Made by a program: the position numbers and the translations under genes
Origin: RYN-433 sp036558265
GTDB taxonomy: Bacteria; Planctomycetota; Phycisphaerae; Tepidisphaerales; Tepidisphaeraceae
Assembly (NCBI GenBank): GCA_036558265.1
Contig: DATBFY010000690.1
Span: 1-21,774, forward strand
DNA length: 21,774 nucleotides
Direction: 5' to 3'
Part shown: one piece after another, positions 1 to 8,468 of the stretch
How positions within the stretch are numbered: the stretch's first letter is position 1
How the letters are laid out: each line of letters begins with the position of its first letter
Notes under the pieces: model-generated
The model's input: the letters and a program-made list of their open reading frames with translations, nothing else
Told to the model about the DNA's origin: nothing
The model's database searches: none

Positions 1-3000
1 GCGTCATGGTCTGCGATACCAGCAGTCCGCCAACCACCGCTAGTCCGAGCGGCCGGCGCGCCTCGGCGCCAGCACCCCACCCGAGCGCGATCGGCAGCGT
101 GCCGACCAGAGCCGCCATGGTCGTCATCATGATCGGCCGGAAGCGCAGGAGGCACGCCTGGAAGATCGACTCCTGCGTCGACAGCCCACGTTCGCGTTCG
201 AGCTGCAGGGCGAAATCGATCATCATGATCGCGTTCTTCTTGACGATGCCGATGAGCAGGATGATGCCGATCAGGCTGACCACGCCCAGCTCTTCGCCGC
301 AGAGCAGCAGCGCCAGGATCGCACCCACGCCCGCCGACGGAAGCGTGGAGAGGATCGTGATCGGGTGGATGTAGCTCTCGTAAAGGACGCCCAGCACGAT
401 GTAGACCGTCACCAGTGCCGCCAGGATCAGGAGGGGCTCGTTCGTGAGCGATGCCTCGAACGCCCGTGCCGTGCCCTGGAACTGCGCGGCGATGCTCTGC
501 GGCATCCCGACCTGCTGCCGCGCCGCGTCGATCGCCTTCACCGCCTCTCCGAGCGACACGCCCGGCGCGAGGTTGAACGACACCGTGACGACCGGGAACT
601 GCCCCTGGCGGTTGATCGCCAGCGGCGCGTTGCTCTCCTCCACCCGCGTGAACGCGCTCATCGGCACCGTGCCGCCGTTGGGCGTGCGAATGTAGATGTT
701 CGACAAGTCGCTGGGGTGATCGCGAAACTCGGGACGGACCTCCAGGATCACGTGATACTGGTTGAGCTGCGTGAACATCGTGGACGCCTGCCGCTGGCCG
801 AAGGCGTCGTACAGCGCGTCGTCGATCATCTGCAGCGTGATGCCCAGGCGCGAGGCGGTGTCGCGGTTGATCACGAGCTTGACCTGCAGGCCGGCGTCCT
901 GCCGGTCGGCTGCGACGTCGCGCAGCTCCGGCAGCGCCCTCAGCTTTTCCAGGAAACGGTCGGACCAGACGCCCAATTCGCGGGCGTCGGGCGTCTCCAG
1001 GCTGTACTGGTATTGTGTGCGAGCGACGCGGTCCTCGACGGTGAGGTCCTGCACTGGCTGCATGAACAGCGTCATCCCCTCGACGTTTGCCAGGTTCGGT
1101 TGAAGCCGCCGGATCACGTCGCTTGCGGAGATCTTGCGCTCCTCGAGAGGCTTTAAGTTGATCTGGATGCGACCGCTGTTGGGCGTGGCGTTGGTGCCGT
1201 CCACGCCGATGAAAGACGAAAGGCTTTCGACGGCAGGGTCCTTGAGGATCACGTCCGCCAGCGCCTGCTGGCGCTGCGACATGGCGTCAAACGAGATGCT
1301 CTGGGGCGCCTCCGACACGCCGATGATCACCCCCGTATCCTGCACCGGGAAGAATCCCTTGGGCACGTAGACGTAGAGCAGGATCGTCGCGACCAGCGTC
1401 GCGATCGCGACCAGCAGCGTCGTGTACTGGTGCCGCAGCACGACGCGCAGTGACCGCTCGTAATAGTGGATCACGCCCTGCCACGCCCGCTCGGACACCC
1501 GGTAAAGCCACCCCTGTTCCGACTCTGGTTTATGGCGCAGCAGCCGCGCGCACATCATCGGCGTGAGCGTCAGCGAAACGACCGCCGACATCACGATCGT
1601 CAGGCTCAGCGTCACCGCGAACTCGCGGAATAATCGCCCGACGATGTCCCCCATGAACAGCAGCGGGATCAGCACCGCGATCAGCGAGACCGTCAGCGAC
1701 AGGATGGTGAAGCCGATTTGCCCCGCGCCTTTGAGCGCGGCTTCCAGCGGTTTGTCCCCCTCCTCGATGTAGCGCGCAATGTTCTCGATCATCACGATTG
1801 CGTCGTCCACGACAAAGCCCGTCGAGATGGTCAAGGCCATCAGCGTCAGGTTGTTCAGGCTGTACCCCAGCAGGTACATGAAGCCGAACGTGCCGATCAG
1901 CGACAGGGGCACCGCCACCGACGGGATCACCGTCGCCGCCAGGTTGCGCAGGAACAGGAAGATCACCAGCACGACCAGCACGACCGTGAGGATCAGCTCG
2001 AACTGCACGTCCGACACACTGGCGCGGATCGTCACCGTGCGGTCGGTCAGGATCTCAACGTTCACCGCCGACGGCAGCGAGGTCTTGAGCTGCGGCAACA
2101 GCCGTTTGATGCGATCCACCACCTCGATGATGTTCGCCCCAGGCTGGCGCTGGATGTTCACGATCACCGCCGGGGTCTTGTTCATCCAGGCGGCCTGGCG
2201 GATGTTCTCCGACCCGTCCACCACCGTCGCCACGTCGCTCAGCTTCACCGGCGCGCCGTTGCGATAGGCGACGATCAGCGGGCGGTACTGGTCGCTCGAC
2301 ATGAGCTGATCGTTGGCGGAGATCGTGTACGCCAGGCGCGGACCGTCGAAGTTCCCCTTGGCCTGGTTCACGTTCGCCGCCGCGATCGCCGTGCGCAGGT
2401 CGTCGAGGTTGAGCCCAAGAGACGACAGCGCCGCCGGGTTGGCCTGCACGCGCACCGCCGGCTTCTGTCCGCCGCTGATGCTCACCAGGCCCACCCCCGG
2501 GAGCTGGCTGATCTTCTGCGCCAGGCGCGTGTCGGCGAGGTCCTCCACCTTGTTCAGCGGCAGCGTCGTGCTGGTCAGCGCGAGCGTCAGGATCGGCGTG
2601 TCCGCGGGGTTGGTCTTGCTGTAGATCGGCGGGTTGGGCAGGTCCCGCGGCAGGAACGACCCCGCCCCGTTGATCGACGCCTGCACCTCCTGCTCCGCGA
2701 TGTCGATGTTCAGATCCAGGCTGAACTGCAGCGTGATGACCGAGCTTCCCTGCGAGCTGGTCGAGGTCATCTGGTTCAGCCCGGGCACTTGGCCGAACTG
2801 CCGCTCCAGGGGCGCCGTCACCGACGACGCCATCACCTCCGGCCCCGCGCCCGGATAGAACGTCAGCACCTGGATCGTCGGATAATCGACCTGCGGCAGC
2901 GCCGACACCGGAAGCTGCCGGTACGCGACCAGGCCTGCAAGGATGATCGCGACCATGAGCAGGACGGTCGCGACCGGCCGCATGATGAACGGTCGCGAGA

Positions 3001-3007
3001 GGGTCAT
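1..3007 (-). CDS. RND multidrug efflux pump, MdtB/MdtC-like (C-terminus beyond window)
   Basis: This is an inner-membrane proton-driven RND pump of the HAE1/MdtB-MdtC type, working with the adaptor encoded just upstream. The reading frame runs open from ATG at 3007 to the left edge, about 1002 codons of the roughly 1030-1050 usual for the family. Only the last few tens of residues are missing; the visible end is GGLLVSQTMT, typical of the final helix region. The N-terminus MTLSRPFIMRPVATVLLMVAI is the standard first helix after an FxxRP-type motif. The porter-domain start PGLNQMTSTSSQGSSVITLQ and the transmembrane-4 motif VDDAIVMIENI are clear. Asp401 and Asp402 match the proton-relay aspartates (407/408 in AcrB). 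Its ATG overlaps the adaptor stop as ATGA (3004-3007), so the two are translationally coupled. No TolC-like outer-membrane channel is visible; it could lie to the left. Substrate cannot be told. Confidence 0.95.
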   Translation of the reverse strand, partial: MTLSRPFIMRPVATVLLMVAIILAGLVAYRQLPVSALPQVDYPTIQVLTFYPGAGPEVMASSVTAPLERQFGQVPGLNQMTSTSSQGSSVITLQFSLDLNIDIAEQEVQASINGAGSFLPRDLPNPPIYSKTNPADTPILTLALTSTTLPLNKVEDLADTRLAQKISQLPGVGLVSISGGQKPAVRVQANPAALSSLGLNLDDLRTAIAAANVNQAKGNFDGPRLAYTISANDQLMSSDQYRPLIVAYRNGAPVKLSDVATVVDGSENIRQAAWMNKTPAVIVNIQRQPGANIIEVVDRIKRLLPQLKTSLPSAVNVEILTDRTVTIRASVSDVQFELILTVVLVVLVIFLFLRNLAATVIPSVAVPLSLIGTFGFMYLLGYSLNNLTLMALTISTGFVVDDAIVMIENIARYIEEGDKPLEAALKGAGQIGFTILSLTVSLIAVLIPLLFMGDIVGRLFREFAVTLSLTIVMSAVVSLTLTPMMCARLLRHKPESEQGWLYRVSERAWQGVIHYYERSLRVVLRHQYTTLLVAIATLVATILLYVYVPKGFFPVQDTGVIIGVSEAPQSISFDAMSQRQQALADVILKDPAVESLSSFIGVDGTNATPNSGRIQINLKPLEERKISASDVIRRLQPNLANVEGMTLFMQPVQDLTVEDRVARTQYQYSLETPDARELGVWSDRFLEKLRALPELRDVAADRQDAGLQVKLVINRDTASRLGITLQMIDDALYDAFGQRQASTMFTQLNQYHVILEVRPEFRDHPSDLSNIYIRTPNGGTVPMSAFTRVEESNAPLAINRQGQFPVVTVSFNLAPGVSLGEAVKAIDAARQQVGMPQSIAAQFQGTARAFEASLTNEPLLILAALVTVYIVLGVLYESYIHPITILSTLPSAGVGAILALLLCGEELGVVSLIGIILLIGIVKKNAIMMIDFALQLERERGLSTQESIFQACLLRFRPIMMTTMAALVGTLPIALGWGAGAEARRPLGLAVVGGLLVSQTMT

Positions 3008-4617
3008 TGCGCTCCGCCTCCACCGCCGCGGCGCTGACCACCACCGCCGCTGCCACCGCCCTGACCGGGCCCACGGTTCTGCCCCTGGCCGCGATACTGC
3101 CCCTGGCGGTTGCCCCCACCAGGGCGCGTGGTCGCCCCGGGACGCGTCGTTCCACCCGGCTGAGTCGTCGCGTTGCGGGAGCGCACCGTCACCTTCGCGC
3201 CGGGCTGGAGCTTATCCACGCCGTCGGTCACGACCACCTCGCCCGGTTGCAGGCCGCTCTCGATCACCATGAGGTCCCCCTCGCTGGGTCCGGTGACAAC
3301 GTTGCGCACCTCGACCGTCTCGTCCGCCTTGACCACGTACACGTAGGGCTGATCGTTCGGCCCGCGCTGCACGGCAGCCACGGGCGCCAGGATCGCGCCG
3401 CGCCGCGTGTCCACCAGGAGGCGCGCGTTGACGAACTGATTTGGGAACAGCGAGTTGTCCGTGTTCGGAAAGCTCGCCTTCAGGCGGATCGTGCCGGAGT
3501 TGGGATCGACCTGGTTGTCGATCGCCGACAGCGTGCCCGTCGCCAGGCGCTCGCGGATGTCGCGGTCGAAGGCATCGACTTCCAGCCCCGACCCGGCCGC
3601 GGACATACGCCGCATGATCTGCGGGATCGTGTCCTGTGACAGGGTGAAGACCACCGAGATCGGCTGGAGCTGCGTGATCACCGCCAGTCCGCCCGCGTCG
3701 TTGGCGTGGATGATGTTTCCCTGGTCGACCAGCCGCAGTCCGATGCGGCCGCTGATCGGCGCCGTCACCTTGCTGTAGGTGAGCTGGAGCTGGGCGTTGT
3801 CGATCTGTCCCTGGTCGATTTTCGTGGCTGCCTCAAACTGGTCGACCGTCGCCTGCTGGGTGTCCAGGGTCTGCTTGGGGATCGCGTCCGCGGCCTGCTT
3901 GTACCGCTCCAGCTCGACCTTTGCGTTCTCGAGCGCCGCCCTGTCCTTGGCGAGTTGTCCCTGGGCCTGGGCGAGCTGTACCTGGAACGGTCGAGGATCG
4001 ATCTGCACGAGCAGCTCGCCCTGCTTGATGATCTGCCCCTCCACGAAGTTCACCTGGTCAATTTGTCCGTCCACGCGCGAGCGTACGGTCACCGTGTTCA
4101 ACGGCGTGACAGTACCCAGCCCGGTCAGGTAGATTGGCAGATCTCCCTGACGCGCCGGTACGGCAACGACGGGCATGGCGCGGTTGCCCCCGCCGAACCC
4201 ACCGCGTCCAAATCCGCCGCCACCGCGCCGTCCGCCGGGCCCCCCCGCCGCACCCGCTTCGGTCGAGTCGGTCGCATGAGTGTGCCGGTAGAGCAGGAAC
4301 GCGCCCCCGCCCAACACGCCGATGATGATCACCCACACCCACCAGTGTGATCGGGCCCGCGGCTCGGGGTGCTCGGTATACGGCAGCACCGGCCGCAGCG
4401 GCTGCGGATGCGTCGCCGGATACGGCTCAGGAGGAGCCGCGGCGGGATGCGCCGCGGGCGGTGCCGCAGGCCGTCGGGACTGGGGTGTGATGTCAGGGGG
4501 CATAGGAGACGCTTTCGGAAACCCGGCGACGGATCGCTGCTCGGCGGGTTGCGACGGACGCACGGCCAACTTCACCTGAGATGGTAGGCCGTCGGAATTC
4601 GAGACCTCGGCGCGCAT
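3004..4617 (-). CDS. RND efflux periplasmic adaptor (MdtA/AcrA-like)
   Basis: Periplasmic adaptor subunit that would bridge the RND pump to an outer-membrane channel. It has 537 residues, longer than the usual 380-420. The order is a proline-rich cytoplasmic start (about 1-90), one membrane anchor WWVWVIIIGVLGGGAFLLY (about 92-110), a Gly/Arg-rich linker, a lipoyl-like half (VRSRVDGQIDQVNFVEGQ), a coiled-coil hairpin rich in Gln, Ala and Lys, the second lipoyl half (APISGRIGLRLVDQGN), a beta-barrel and a membrane-proximal domain. It closes with about 55 residues of Gly/Gln/Arg-rich low complexity, which is not typical of the family. ATG at 4617 was chosen although ATG at 4503 is also possible; neither has a strong ribosome site. 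It is the first gene of the pump operon and lies 93 bases after the response regulator gene. Confidence 0.93.
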   Translation of the reverse strand: MRAEVSNSDGLPSQVKLAVRPSQPAEQRSVAGFPKASPMPPDITPQSRRPAAPPAAHPAAAPPEPYPATHPQPLRPVLPYTEHPEPRARSHWWVWVIIIGVLGGGAFLLYRHTHATDSTEAGAAGGPGGRRGGGGFGRGGFGGGNRAMPVVAVPARQGDLPIYLTGLGTVTPLNTVTVRSRVDGQIDQVNFVEGQIIKQGELLVQIDPRPFQVQLAQAQGQLAKDRAALENAKVELERYKQAADAIPKQTLDTQQATVDQFEAATKIDQGQIDNAQLQLTYSKVTAPISGRIGLRLVDQGNIIHANDAGGLAVITQLQPISVVFTLSQDTIPQIMRRMSAAGSGLEVDAFDRDIRERLATGTLSAIDNQVDPNSGTIRLKASFPNTDNSLFPNQFVNARLLVDTRRGAILAPVAAVQRGPNDQPYVYVVKADETVEVRNVVTGPSEGDLMVIESGLQPGEVVVTDGVDKLQPGAKVTVRSRNATTQPGGTTRPGATTRPGGGNRQGQYRGQGQNRGPGQGGGSGGGGQRRGGGGGAQ

Positions 4618-4630
4618 GGCCGACTTCTAC

Positions 4631-4693
4631 CGTATCGGCAAGGTTTAACGCGACTGCGTATCGGCGGGAAGGGCCCTATGCCGATCGGCATAG
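4631..4693. promoter_or_regulatory. Palindrome plus repeated GCCGATACG elements before the pump operon
   Basis: An 18-base perfect palindrome, CTATGCCGATCGGCATAG, occupies 4676-4693. Two copies of CGTATCGGC (GCCGATACG on the minus strand) lie at 4631-4639 and 4657-4665, and GCCGAT recurs inside the palindrome. The spacer separates the response regulator stop (4711) from the adaptor start (4617). No T-run follows on the minus strand, so an operator is more likely than an intrinsic terminator. The NarL-type regulator encoded next door is the obvious candidate ligand, but this is inference. Confidence 0.45.
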
Positions 4694-4710
4694 CCGAGTT
4701 GCCGACGCGC

Positions 4711-5358
4711 TCAGCGTGCCAGCCGGATGATCCCCCGCCGCAACCCGATCGTCACCGCGTGGGTACGGTCCGATGCCCCCAGCTTCTCCAGGATGTTCTG
4801 CACGTGCATCTTGATCGTCCCGTCCGCCGTGCCCAGCCGCGCCGCCACCTCTTTGTTCGTCAGGCCCTCCGCGACCAGCGACAGCACCTCCACCTCGCGC
4901 GGTGTCAGCGCCGCGTGAGGCGGAAAGCCCTCCGACATCCGCTGCACGACCTCGGGCGGCACCAGCCGTTGACCGCTCGCCACCGTGCGGATCGCCCGCA
5001 CCACCTCGGTGTGAACCATCTCCTTGAGCAGGTATCCGCGCACGCCCGCGTCGAGCGCCCGGAAGATCTCCTGGTCGCCGTCATAGCTCGTGAGCGCGAT
5101 GACCTTCGCGTCGGGATACTCGGCGCGGATGCGCCGAACCGCCTCGATGCCGTCAACGCGCGGCATGCGCAGGTCCATGAGCGTCACGTCCGGCCGGTGC
5201 TGGCGGAACAACTCGACGGCGCGTAACCCGTCGTCGGCCTCCGCCACCAACCGGATGTCGGATTCGTTCTCCAGGATCGACGCGATCCCCTTGCGGACCA
5301 GTGGGTGGTCGTCGGCGCACAGGACGGTGATCAGCGATGGGTCGGGTTGCGTGCTCAT
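4711..5358 (-). CDS. Two-component response regulator, NarL/FixJ family
   Basis: DNA-binding response regulator of 215 residues with an N-terminal receiver and a C-terminal LuxR-type helix-turn-helix. Asp16 and Asp17 form the acidic pocket, Asp62 (in TLMDLRMPRVDG) is the phosphoacceptor, Thr90 (IALTS) and Lys112 (YLLKE) complete the active site. The HTH region, about 150-210, carries LTPREVEVLSLVAEGLTNKE and the recognition helix segment TIKMHVQNILEKL. Its ATG overlaps the sensor kinase stop as ATGA at 5355-5358, so the pair is translationally coupled and almost certainly cognate. The genes directly downstream encode an RND efflux pump, a plausible target. No missing residues were noticed. 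Confidence 0.96.
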   Translation of the reverse strand: MSTQPDPSLITVLCADDHPLVRKGIASILENESDIRLVAEADDGLRAVELFRQHRPDVTLMDLRMPRVDGIEAVRRIRAEYPDAKVIALTSYDGDQEIFRALDAGVRGYLLKEMVHTEVVRAIRTVASGQRLVPPEVVQRMSEGFPPHAALTPREVEVLSLVAEGLTNKEVAARLGTADGTIKMHVQNILEKLGASDRTHAVTIGLRRGIIRLAR

Positions 5359-8300
5359 GGGGTTTGCTGGGCGGTCGCGTGCCGGTTCGCGGATCGTACC
5401 GGGAGGGGGAGGGAAACGCGCACCAGGGTCCCACGTCCCGGCGCGCTCTGGAGAGTCAGCGTCGCGCCGATCTGGGCGGCCCGCTCGCGCATCCCGATCA
5501 GACCCCAGTGACCGTTGTCCGCGGTGCCCGACTCGGGAGTCGAGGCGGTGGCGTGAGCATCGAAGCCGCTGCCATCGTCCCTGATCGATAGTCGCATCTG
5601 GTCCTCGGCGTCGTCCAGCGTCACCTCGATCGACCGCGGCCGGGCGTGGCGCACCGCGTTGGTGACCGCCTCCTGCGCGATCCGCACCAGGTTGTACTGC
5701 ACTTCCGGCTCGGGCGCCTGGCGCGGCGGCCGCAGGTCGAGCTTAAGGCGGATCCGCGTCGTCTCGGTCAGCTGGGTCGCCGCGCGGGTGATGGCGCCGA
5801 CGAGATCGTCCGCGCCGGCCCCATCAGGCCGTTGCCCGCCCGCGGGCGCGTCGCGCAGTCCCGCGACCGACCGCCGCGCCTCCCGCATGCACGTTCCGGC
5901 GTCGCGGATGATCTCGTGCAGCGATTCGCGCTCGTCCGATCCCGACGGCAGGCGCGCCGACAAGGCCTGCATTTCCATCGTCACCCCCGAGAACCCCTGC
6001 AGGAGCGTGTCGTGCAGCTCCCGGGCGATCCGGCCCCGCTCGACGAGGATCGTGTCCAGCCGCTCGCGCATCCGGCGCACCCGCGCGCGGTACGCCATCG
6101 CGCTGATCCCGAGCAGCGCCAGCAGGCAGGCCGGGATGAACCACGGCCGCTGGTAGTAATGCGCGGGCACTGTGAACGCGACGGGCGTGCTGGTCTCACC
6201 CACGGTTCCGTCGGCATTGGTCGCCATCACCTGGAAGCGGTACGAGCCGGGAGGCAGGTTCGTGTAAAACGCCTCGCGCCGATTCGCGGCGTCCACCCAG
6301 TCGGGGTCGAAGCCGTCGAGCTTATAGCGGAACGTGATCCGACTCGGCGCGACGAGGCTCAGGCCGGTGTAGCGGAATTCGAAGTTATGCGGTCCGGCGG
6401 AGAGGCGCTGGAGGTCGTCCGCCGACTCGTTCTTTCCGTCAACGATCGTCGTCTCGACGACCGCGTTGGGCGCCGAAAGCTTCGGACGCGACCGCGCCGG
6501 GTCCACGACGATCACCCCGCGCACGGTCGCGAACCACAACCGCCCGTCGGGCGTCCGGCACGCCACCGGTTGCACCTGCGGCTTGCACTCGATCGTCCGC
6601 TGCGCGTCCGTCGGGCTGAACGGCGCGCTCACCAGTGCCCTGAGTTGACCGCCGGCGAACCGGATCAACTCGGTCCGCGGCACCGAGAAGATCCCCTTGC
6701 TGCACGCCATCCACAGGCGGTCCTGGTCGTCGGCCACGATGCCGTAGACGTCGTCGTCAAAGAGGCCGTCGCGCACGGTGTAGCGGGTGAGACGCCCGGT
6801 CCCGTCCAACAGGAGCAGGCCGCCTCCCAGCGTGCCGATCCAGGTGTTCTGGTCCGCGTCACGATAGAACGCCACGACGTCATTGGGGGGCAGCGCATCG
6901 CCCGATCCCGGACCGTAGGGTTGCAGCCGGCCGTCGACGCAGGTGAACAATCCCGCGCCGCCGCCGACCGCGGCCAGGAGCCGTCCGTCGGGCAACCCGG
7001 TCATCGCCAGGATCGGTTGGCGCAGGGGTCCCGCGGCGCTGGTCGCCTCCACGGCGCGGCCGTCGCGCAGTTCCACCAGCCCGGCCGACGTGCCAATCCA
7101 GAGTGCCCCGCCCCGGTCCCGATAAAGGCAGCGCACGTCCGCGGACGGCAAGCCCTGACCGAGGCCGACCGTCTGCTCGACGCGGTCGTGCCGCACCAGT
7201 GCGGCGCCGGCGCTGGTCCCGACCCACAACTCGCCGGCCGCGCCTTCCGACAGCGCCCGCACGGTGTCGCTCGGCAGACCCTGCGCCTTGGTTAACCGGT
7301 TGAACCGGCGGCCATCGAAGCGCGCCAGTCCCGCATCCAGCGTGCCCACCCAGGTGCCCTCGGGCGCGCTCGCCGCAAGCACGGGTCCGGTGTTGTTGCT
7401 CGGCAGGCCCTCGCTGGCCGTGAACGGCACGGTCCTGCGGTCAAGGAACTGGTTGAGCCCGTGCTTCGTGCCCACCCACAGCGTCCCCTCGCGGTCCTCG
7501 ATTAGCGCGTAGACCGTGCTCTGCGAAAGTCCATCTCGCGATCGGAAGCTCTCGACCTCGCCATCGCGGATACGGGCAAAACCATCGCGCGTGCCCGCCC
7601 AGATCGACCCGCCGTCGCGGCCAGCTGCCACGCACAGGACGCGATCGTCCGGCAGGCCGTTCACCGTGGTGAAGCGGCGGACGTCGCCGCCGTGGATGGC
7701 GATCAGCCCCGCGCCTGACGCGATCCAGACGGCCCCGTCCGCCAGACAAGTCAGGTCGTTGACGGTCGATCCGGGCTGGCTCGCGATCTCCTTGCGAGAA
7801 AAATGCGTGCCGTCCGGACTGACGAAGAGCCCGCCGTCTCCGCCAACCCAGAGGGTGTGATCACCCGACTGGCCGATGGCGCGGATCGCGGTCGCCGGAA
7901 CGCCGTCGGTGATTGTCGCAAACCGCTCGCCGCGCAACACGGCCAGGCCCGACGCGGTCCCCACCCACAACGTTCCGGTCGAGTCAAAAAACAGACGATG
8001 GACGGTGTCGGTCGGCAGGCCATCCTGCCGCGTGTATTGTTTCGCGTCGCCGTCGCCAAGTCGAAACACGCCCGAGCCCTCGGTCGCCGCCCACAGGGCG
8101 TGCCGCGAGTCTTCTGTCACGTCTGAAATCCAGCACCCTTCCAGTGAGACCCCACCGCTACGGGCCGCCTCCCGAATCGACACGAAGCGCACCCCATCGA
8201 ATCGGACCAGCCCCGTCTGGGTGCCCAGCCACAGGTAACCGTCGCTCGTCTGCCCGACGGCATAAATCGTCGCCCGCGGCAATCCCTGTTGCACCTGCCA

Positions 8301-8423
8301 GATCCGGTGCAATGCCTGCGTGAGCGAGCGGCCCGAGTCCAGCGCGGTGGCGACGGGCGCGGCGGCAGTAAGTAGGAGCAGCGCGATCGCCGCCATCCTG
8401 GAAAGCCTGTCTGCGTGTCGCAT
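5355..8423 (-). CDS. Sensor histidine kinase with two-component-regulator propeller (Reg_prop / Y_Y_Y / HisKA_3)
   Basis: Membrane sensor kinase with a large periplasmic input. The frame is open from ATG 8456, but ATG 8423 is preferred because it begins a good signal peptide (MRHADRLSRMAAIALLLLTA, cleavage near VATALDSG), leaving about 1022 residues. About fourteen propeller repeats of the form LWVGTxxGLxxxxxG follow, enough for two seven-bladed propellers. Then come a Y_Y_Y domain (around FRYKLDGFDPDWVDA), one transmembrane helix (WFIPACLLALLGISAMAY), a HisKA_3 dimerisation domain with the phosphorylated His in ARELHDTLLQGF (His815 counted from 8456), and a HATPase with EAVTNAVRHA, DDGSGFD and GLIGMRERA boxes. 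The C-terminal stop overlaps the response regulator start. The architecture is that of hybrid-like carbohydrate sensors from Bacteroidota and Planctomycetota, but without a fused receiver. The ligand is unknown. Confidence 0.95.
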   Translation of the reverse strand: MRHADRLSRMAAIALLLLTAAAPVATALDSGRSLTQALHRIWQVQQGLPRATIYAVGQTSDGYLWLGTQTGLVRFDGVRFVSIREAARSGGVSLEGCWISDVTEDSRHALWAATEGSGVFRLGDGDAKQYTRQDGLPTDTVHRLFFDSTGTLWVGTASGLAVLRGERFATITDGVPATAIRAIGQSGDHTLWVGGDGGLFVSPDGTHFSRKEIASQPGSTVNDLTCLADGAVWIASGAGLIAIHGGDVRRFTTVNGLPDDRVLCVAAGRDGGSIWAGTRDGFARIRDGEVESFRSRDGLSQSTVYALIEDREGTLWVGTKHGLNQFLDRRTVPFTASEGLPSNNTGPVLAASAPEGTWVGTLDAGLARFDGRRFNRLTKAQGLPSDTVRALSEGAAGELWVGTSAGAALVRHDRVEQTVGLGQGLPSADVRCLYRDRGGALWIGTSAGLVELRDGRAVEATSAAGPLRQPILAMTGLPDGRLLAAVGGGAGLFTCVDGRLQPYGPGSGDALPPNDVVAFYRDADQNTWIGTLGGGLLLLDGTGRLTRYTVRDGLFDDDVYGIVADDQDRLWMACSKGIFSVPRTELIRFAGGQLRALVSAPFSPTDAQRTIECKPQVQPVACRTPDGRLWFATVRGVIVVDPARSRPKLSAPNAVVETTIVDGKNESADDLQRLSAGPHNFEFRYTGLSLVAPSRITFRYKLDGFDPDWVDAANRREAFYTNLPPGSYRFQVMATNADGTVGETSTPVAFTVPAHYYQRPWFIPACLLALLGISAMAYRARVRRMRERLDTILVERGRIARELHDTLLQGFSGVTMEMQALSARLPSGSDERESLHEIIRDAGTCMREARRSVAGLRDAPAGGQRPDGAGADDLVGAITRAATQLTETTRIRLKLDLRPPRQAPEPEVQYNLVRIAQEAVTNAVRHARPRSIEVTLDDAEDQMRLSIRDDGSGFDAHATASTPESGTADNGHWGLIGMRERAAQIGATLTLQSAPGRGTLVRVSLPLPVRSANRHATAQQTP

Positions 8424-8468
8424 CTCGATCCGACCGGTGACCACGATGTGCGGCATTCTACCGGCGCG

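Noticed and set aside
1718..3037. A 439-codon open frame on the plus strand, and a 366-codon frame on the minus strand at 2055-3155
   Set aside because: Both are shadows of the RND pump gene. Their translations are Arg/His/Asp-rich or Gly/Ala/Arg-rich without domains, as expected in GC-rich DNA, while the pump frame shows clear family motifs.
4676..4693. The palindrome as an intrinsic terminator of the response regulator gene
   Set aside because: No loop bases and no T-run on the minus strand after it; an operator is more plausible.
5646..7295. A 549-codon plus-strand open frame opposite the sensor kinase
   Set aside because: Arg/His/Gln-rich composition with no recognisable domain; the minus-strand kinase frame explains the sequence.
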